Position numbers and translations under genes: made by a program
Part shown: piece after piece, positions 13,933 to 18,798 of the stretch
How the letters are laid out: each line of letters begins with the position of its first letter
Position numbering within the stretch: position 1 is the first letter of the stretch
The notes under the pieces: generated by a model
Seen by the model: only the letters and a program-made list of their open reading frames with translations
What the model was told of the DNA's origin: nothing
Databases searched by the model: none
From: RBG-16-66-20 sp035517595
GTDB taxonomy: Bacteria; Pseudomonadota; Gammaproteobacteria; Burkholderiales; SG8-39
Direction of reading: 5' to 3'
Assembly: GCA_035517595.1 (NCBI GenBank)
Contig: DATIYN010000148.1
Span: 1 to 18,798 of the forward strand
DNA length: 18,798 bases

Positions 13933-14379
13933 CTACTTCTTGTCCTTGCCCCCGATGTAGCTCGTCTCGACGATTTCCTTGCGGCCTTCGGCCGGATCGA
14001 CGAGCTCGGGATAGACGCGATACACGATCACGCCGAGCCCCACCGTCATGCGGACGTAGCGCTCCTGCGCGGATTCCAGGGTGAAGGTCACCTTGCGATC
14101 GACTTCCGTGGAAAGCAGAACCTCATAGCTGCCGGGGTTCCGATCGACGTAGAAGAACCCGCCGGGCACCGAGTCGCCGACTTTCTCGCCGTTCAGCAGC
14201 ACGCTGGGCTGGATGCCGGCACCGAACATGATGCCGGAGCGGTAGAACCACACCCGCCCCTTGTCGGCCGCGACCTTCGGCAGGGTCTTCTCCACTTCGG
14301 CGTATCTGGGGCCGGTCGCGCATGCCGGAAGCAGCGCAAGCGCGAGCGCCGCGAGCAGCCATCGAATCGATCGGGGCAC
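13933..14379 (-). CDS. DUF2846-type lipoprotein
   Basis: A 148-residue exported protein. A signal peptide (MPRSIRW plus a hydrophobic core) ends in the lipobox LPAC with Cys20 as the acylation site. The mature part begins its domain at DKGRVWFYRSG and continues through VLLNGEKVGD, GGFFYVD and NPGSYEV, a pattern of the DUF2846 beta-rich family of unknown function. The start is GTG 14379, with GGAGG 4 nt upstream. It lies 16 nt after the preceding small lipoprotein and 9 nt before the transporter. Outer- or inner-membrane placement cannot be decided with certainty, but the residue after Cys is Ala, which does not suggest inner-membrane retention. Confidence 0.85.
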   Translation of the reverse strand: MPRSIRWLLAALALALLPACATGPRYAEVEKTLPKVAADKGRVWFYRSGIMFGAGIQPSVLLNGEKVGDSVPGGFFYVDRNPGSYEVLLSTEVDRKVTFTLESAQERYVRMTVGLGVIVYRVYPELVDPAEGRKEIVETSYIGGKDKK

Positions 14380-14395
14380 GAATCCTCCGCCTGGA

Positions 14396-14779
14396 CTAGG
14401 GATTGGAGATTGACAGCCGGACCGCCTGCGGCAGCGGCGAGTACGCCTTTTCCACCGGCAGGAAAAAGCCGACGAGATCCCGGTCGCGCACGACGAGGTA
14501 AGCCTCGTGGATGTTGGCGCCTTCGAGCGTCAGGACGCCTTCCGATGCCCGGTAGACCGCGCCCTGGGCGATCGAACCCGTGAGGCGCCAGCGCGTGCCG
14601 GCTGCCAGCACCCGGTTGTAGCCGGTCCCGGTAAAGACTTCCGCGGGCGAGCCGAGCTCGAGGAGGCGCGGATAGCCGTCGGCCGCAGGCTGCATCACCG
14701 ACGGCGTGCGGGCGACCTCCGCCGCGCATGCCGCGACGAATGCCGCAATCAGGAGCAGGTAAGGCGCGCGCCCGATCAC
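14396..14779 (-). CDS. Small putative lipoprotein of unknown function
   Basis: A 127-residue protein starting at GTG 14779, which overlaps the sucD stop as GTGA; the longer open frame upstream is only a shadow of sucD. A short hydrophobic stretch (LLLIAAFVAAC) ends in a lipobox VAAC with Cys18. The mature part is about 110 residues, mostly beta-prone (RWRLTGSIAQGAVYRA, EGVLTLEGANIHEAYLVV, GFFLPVEKAYSPL). I do not recognise the family. Its coupling to sucD is tight, with no good ribosome site of its own. The only nearby ATG is inside the mature part and would lose the signal, which supports the GTG. Confidence 0.7.
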   Translation of the reverse strand: MIGRAPYLLLIAAFVAACAAEVARTPSVMQPAADGYPRLLELGSPAEVFTGTGYNRVLAAGTRWRLTGSIAQGAVYRASEGVLTLEGANIHEAYLVVRDRDLVGFFLPVEKAYSPLPQAVRLSISNP

Positions 14780-15656
14780 TTCAGCACGGATTTGAGCAGC
14801 TTGCCCATCTCGGCCGGGTTGCGGGTGACCTTGATGCCGCAAGCCTCCATCACCGCGAGCTTTTCCTGCGCGGTGCCCTTGCCGCCCGAGATGATCGCGC
14901 CGGCGTGGCCCATGCGCTTGCCGGGAGGCGCGGTGACGCCGGCGATGAAGCCGACCACCGGCTTCTTCATGTTCGCCTTCACCCACTGCGCGGCGTTCTC
15001 CTCGTCCGAGCCGCCAATCTCGCCGATCATGACCACCGCGTCGGTGTCCGGATCGCCGTTGAAGAGCTTGAGCACGTCGATGTGCTTCATGCCGTTCACG
15101 GGATCGCCGCCGATGCCGACCGCCGTCGACTGGCCGATGCCGAGCTCGGTGAGCTGCCCCACGGCCTCGTAGGTGAGCGTGCCCGAACGCGACACCACGC
15201 CGACGCGGCCTTTCTTGTGGATGTGGCCGGGCATGATGCCGATCTTGATCTCGCCCGGCGTGATCACGCCGGGGCAGTTCGGCCCCACCAGGAGGCTGCG
15301 CCGGTTCTGCTTGCGCATGCGGTCGCGCACTTCGACCATGTCGCGTACCGGGATGCCTTCGGTGATGCAGATCACGAGGTCGAGGTCCGCCTCGACCGCC
15401 TCCCAGATCGCGGCGGCCGCGAACGGCGGCGGTACGTAGATGACCGAGGTGTTGACGCCCGTCTTCTCCTTCGCCTCGCGCACCGTGGCGAAAATCGGGA
15501 TGCCCTCGAAATTCTCGCCGGGCTTCTTCGGGTTGACGCCCGCGACGTAGCAGTTCTTGCCGTTCGCGTAGGCGCGGCTCGTCTGCGTGTGGAACATCCC
15601 CGTCTTGCCGGTGATGCCCTGCGTCACCACCCGAGAGTCCTTGTTGATGAGAATGC

Positions 15657-15660
<4 letters not shown>
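14776..15660 (-). CDS. sucD: Succinyl-CoA ligase [ADP-forming] alpha subunit
   Basis: The alpha subunit of succinyl-CoA synthetase, which in the TCA cycle converts succinyl-CoA to succinate with formation of ATP. It has 294 residues, close to the 289 of E. coli. The CoA-binding Rossmann motif is GITGKTG (15-21), followed by GVNPKKPGE, VGPNCPGVITPGE (125-137) and the phospho-histidine His252 in GHAGAIISGG (251-260). The start ATG overlaps the sucC stop as ATGA, and GGAGG 8 nt upstream lies inside the sucC tail. It pairs with sucC in a heterotetramer. The two small lipoprotein genes follow without a gap. Confidence 0.97.
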
Positions 15661-16922
<1,262 letters not shown>

Positions 16923-16949
16923 GCCTGCGCGCTCTCCCCGGAGCGGCGC

Positions 16950-16955
16950 AGTTTA
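16950..16955 (-). promoter_or_regulatory. Weak -10 candidate (TAAACT) for the sucC operon
   Basis: TAAACT on the minus strand keeps T1, A2, A4 and T6 of the consensus and ends 27 nt before the sucC ATG, leaving room for a GGGGAG ribosome site. No clear -35 is seen. Confidence 0.25.
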
Positions 16956-16971
16956 GCACCCACCCCCTTGC

Positions 16972-16977
16972 TAGAAT
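16972..16977 (+). promoter_or_regulatory. -10 box TAGAAT, leaderless-type promoter of glpK
   Basis: TAGAAT ends 7 nt before the glpK ATG, so transcription should begin at or next to the start codon. It shares the nonamer GCTAGAATC with the aldo/keto reductase promoter. No Shine-Dalgarno and no strong -35 are present. Confidence 0.55.
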
Positions 16978-16984
16978 CGTTGAC

Positions 16985-18502
16985 ATGCGTCATGTCATCG
17001 CGCTCGACCAGGGGACGACGAGCTCGCGCGCCATCATCTTCGACGAGGGCGGCCGGCCCGTCGCCTCGGCGCAGCAGGAATTCCGCCAGATCTATCCGCG
17101 GCCCGGCTGGGTCGAGCACGATCCGGAGGAAATCTGGCGCACGCAGCGCGAGGTGGCGCGCGAGGCGCTGCGCAATTCGGGCCTGAAGCCCGAGGATCTC
17201 GTCGCCTGCGGCATCGCCAACCAGCGCGAAACCACCGTGGTCTGGGATCGCCAGACCGGCAAGCCCGTCTACAACGCGATCGTCTGGCAGGACCGGCGCA
17301 CCGCGCCGCTTTGCACCGAGCTGAAGGAGGTCGGCGCCGAAAGCCTCGTGCAGGAGCGCACCGGCCTGGTGCTCGACCCCTATTTCTCCGGCACCAAGCT
17401 CGCCTGGATCCTCGACCAGGTGCCGGGCGCGCGCAAGCGCGCCGAGCTCGGCGAGCTCGCCTTCGGCACCATCGATACCTGGCTCGCCTGGAACCTGTCG
17501 CAGAGCCGCACGCACGTCACGGATCCGTCGAATGCGTCGCGCACGCTGCTGTTCAACATCCATCTGGGCGACTGGGATCCCGAGCTGCTGCAGCTGCTGC
17601 GCGTGCCGCGGGCAATCCTGCCCGACGTCTATCCGTCGTCCCACGCCTTCGGCATGGTCGCGCCCTCGGTGCTCGGCATTCCGGTTCCGGTGACCGGCGT
17701 GGCCGGCGACCAGCAGGCCGCGCTGTTCGGCCAGGGCTGCCACAAGGCGGGCATGGCGAAGAACACCTACGGCACCGGTTGTTTCATGCTCATGCACACC
17801 GGCGCAAGGGTGATCCGCTCGGCGAACGGCCTGCTGTCCACCGCGACCGCGCAGCTCGGGCGCGCGGTGGACGCGCGCGACGCCGAGCGCGAGTACGCGC
17901 TCGAGGGCAGCGTGTTCATCGGCGGCGCGGTGGTCCAATGGCTTCGTGATGAATTGCGTTTTTTTGAAAAATCGGAACAAGTGGAAGGCCTGGCCGCAAC
18001 AGTCCTCGACAACGGCGGCGTGTACGTCGTGCCGGCGTTCGCGGGCCTCGGCGCACCCCACTGGGACCCGCACGCGCGGGGGGCGATCGTCGGCCTCACG
18101 CGCGGCTCGTCGCGCGCGCACATCGCGCGCGCGGCGCTCGAGTCGATCGCCTACCAGAGCGCGGACGTGCTGGAAGCGATGCAGAAGGACGCGGGCGAGG
18201 CGCTGACCGAGCTGCGCGTCGACGGCGGCGCCGCCGCCAACGACCTGCTGATGCAGTTCCAGGCCGACATCCTCGGCGTGCCGGTGGTGCGGCCGAAGGT
18301 GCTCGAGACGACGGCGCTCGGCGCGGCCTACCTCGCGGGACTCCACACCGGCGTCTGGCATTCGCGCGAGGAGATCGCGGCGCAGTGGCAGATGCAGCGC
18401 CGCTTCGAGCCGAGCATGGCGCGCGCGGAGGCCGAGGCGCTGCTCGCGCGCTGGCGCGAGGCCGTGAGCCGGTCGCGGCGCTGGGCTCCTGACAATTCCT
18501 GA
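16985..18502 (+). CDS. glpK: Glycerol kinase
   Basis: Phosphorylates glycerol with ATP to sn-glycerol 3-phosphate, feeding glycolysis and phospholipid synthesis. It has 505 residues, the normal FGGY-kinase length. Segments that fix the assignment are ALDQGTTSSRAI (6-17), NQRETTVVWDR, WQDRRTA, DPYFSGTKLAW, VTDPSNASRTLLFNIH, GVAGDQQAALFGQ, NTYGTGCFML, PAFAGLGAPHWDP and RVDGGAAANDLLMQF. No facilitator (glpF), dehydrogenase (glpD) or glpR regulator is in the window. A run of seven T lies in the coding sequence at 17959-17965 within a short AT-rich patch. The start ATG follows a TAGAAT box closely, with no ribosome site. Confidence 0.97.
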   Translation: MRHVIALDQGTTSSRAIIFDEGGRPVASAQQEFRQIYPRPGWVEHDPEEIWRTQREVAREALRNSGLKPEDLVACGIANQRETTVVWDRQTGKPVYNAIVWQDRRTAPLCTELKEVGAESLVQERTGLVLDPYFSGTKLAWILDQVPGARKRAELGELAFGTIDTWLAWNLSQSRTHVTDPSNASRTLLFNIHLGDWDPELLQLLRVPRAILPDVYPSSHAFGMVAPSVLGIPVPVTGVAGDQQAALFGQGCHKAGMAKNTYGTGCFMLMHTGARVIRSANGLLSTATAQLGRAVDARDAEREYALEGSVFIGGAVVQWLRDELRFFEKSEQVEGLAATVLDNGGVYVVPAFAGLGAPHWDPHARGAIVGLTRGSSRAHIARAALESIAYQSADVLEAMQKDAGEALTELRVDGGAAANDLLMQFQADILGVPVVRPKVLETTALGAAYLAGLHTGVWHSREEIAAQWQMQRRFEPSMARAEAEALLARWREAVSRSRRWAPDNS

Positions 18503-18568
18503 CCTTTACGGACCCGGCGGATGCGCGATTCGGGCAAGCGGGAAGGCAAGCTCGGCGGCAATTCCCTC

Positions 18569-18574
18569 TACACT
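18569..18574 (+). promoter_or_regulatory. Candidate -10 box (TACACT) before the PAS gene
   Basis: TACACT ends 18 nt before ATG 18593, giving a leader of about a dozen bases. The octamer TACACTGC is the same as before the deacylase at 7814. No clear -35 is visible. Confidence 0.3.
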
Positions 18575-18592
18575 GCCGGCGACAAGCCCTCC

Positions 18593-18798
18593 ATGAACGC
18601 CACTGCGCCCCTCACCAGCATCACCAGCGAGCTGCTGCGCTCGATCATCGACAACCTCGCCGAAGGCGTGCTCATCTACGACGCCGATGGCTGCGTGATC
18701 ACGGCCAACCCGGCGGCCGAGGCGATCCTCGGCCGGCCGCTCGGCGAGCTCATCGGCACGCGCCCGACGGATCGCGGCTGCGTCGCCTCGCCGGTCGA
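18593..18798 (+). CDS. PAS-domain signalling protein, 5' part only
   Basis: An open frame runs off the right edge. From ATG 18593 the visible 68 residues include SELLRSIIDNLAEGVLIYDAD, then GCVITANPAAEAILGRPLGELIGT, which is the start of a PAS sensor domain (the helix-strand entry and the NPAAE segment are typical). What follows is outside the window; such N-termini lead to histidine kinases, GGDEF/EAL proteins or sigma-54 activators. An in-frame ATG at 18521 would add 24 residues that look unstructured and would place the TACACT box inside the gene, so I prefer 18593, though neither start has a strong ribosome site. It follows glpK on the same strand after about 90 nt. Confidence 0.75.
   Translation, partial: MNATAPLTSITSELLRSIIDNLAEGVLIYDADGCVITANPAAEAILGRPLGELIGTRPTDRGCVASPV

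Overview
The window is a GC-rich, gene-dense stretch of a bacterial chromosome. The gene set (BenE-family transporter, SirB2-family membrane protein, tightly overlapping sucCD, an ECF42-type sigma factor with its YCII partner) and the very short 5' leaders behind TAGAAT/TACACT-like -10 boxes fit a betaproteobacterium of the Burkholderiales/Rhodocyclales type. That placement is an inference and could not be tested here. No tRNA, rRNA, CRISPR array, transposase or phage gene was seen. No gap without a gene exceeds about 100 bases, so the region looks like ordinary chromosome rather than a mobile island.

Layout from left to right. (1) 1-90: the possible start of a gene leaving the window to the left, with a palindrome at its promoter, and a hairpin after the P450. 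(2) 91-2538, minus: an M20 amidohydrolase followed 3 nt later by a cytochrome P450. (3) 2633-5068, plus: aldo/keto reductase, small SAM methyltransferase and class II glutamine amidotransferase, tightly packed and apparently read from a leaderless promoter. (4) 5076-7733, minus: YCII/DGPF protein, ECF42-type sigma factor, and a double cyclic-nucleotide-domain protein. This unit has a near-ideal ECF42 promoter (TGTCGA-N17-CGTC) upstream of its first gene. (5) 7832-12732, plus: N-acyl-D-amino-acid deacylase-like amidohydrolase, a 940-residue ACP / fatty acyl-AMP ligase / PlsC acyltransferase fusion, and a SirB2-family membrane protein. (6) 12742-16922, minus: sucC-sucD, two small lipoproteins and a BenE-type transporter, in one run with gaps of 16 nt or less or overlaps. 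(7) 16985-18502, plus: glycerol kinase, again with a leaderless-type promoter. (8) 18593 to the window edge, plus: the start of a PAS-domain signalling protein.

How the parts may work together. The sigma/YCII pair is a recognised self-regulating module, and here a cyclic-nucleotide-domain protein is attached to it. The three-gene lipid block puts acyl activation, acyl carrier and acyl transfer on one polypeptide next to an enzyme family that removes acyl groups from amino acids, which suggests a dedicated membrane-lipid or acyl-amino-acid route. The sucCD transcript carries an unexpected outer tail of lipoproteins plus an aromatic-acid transporter, and its SucC has an unusual basic Lys/Pro/Arg C-terminus. 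The best candidates for something little described are the ACP-ligase-PlsC block and the cyclic-nucleotide protein attached to the ECF42 unit.
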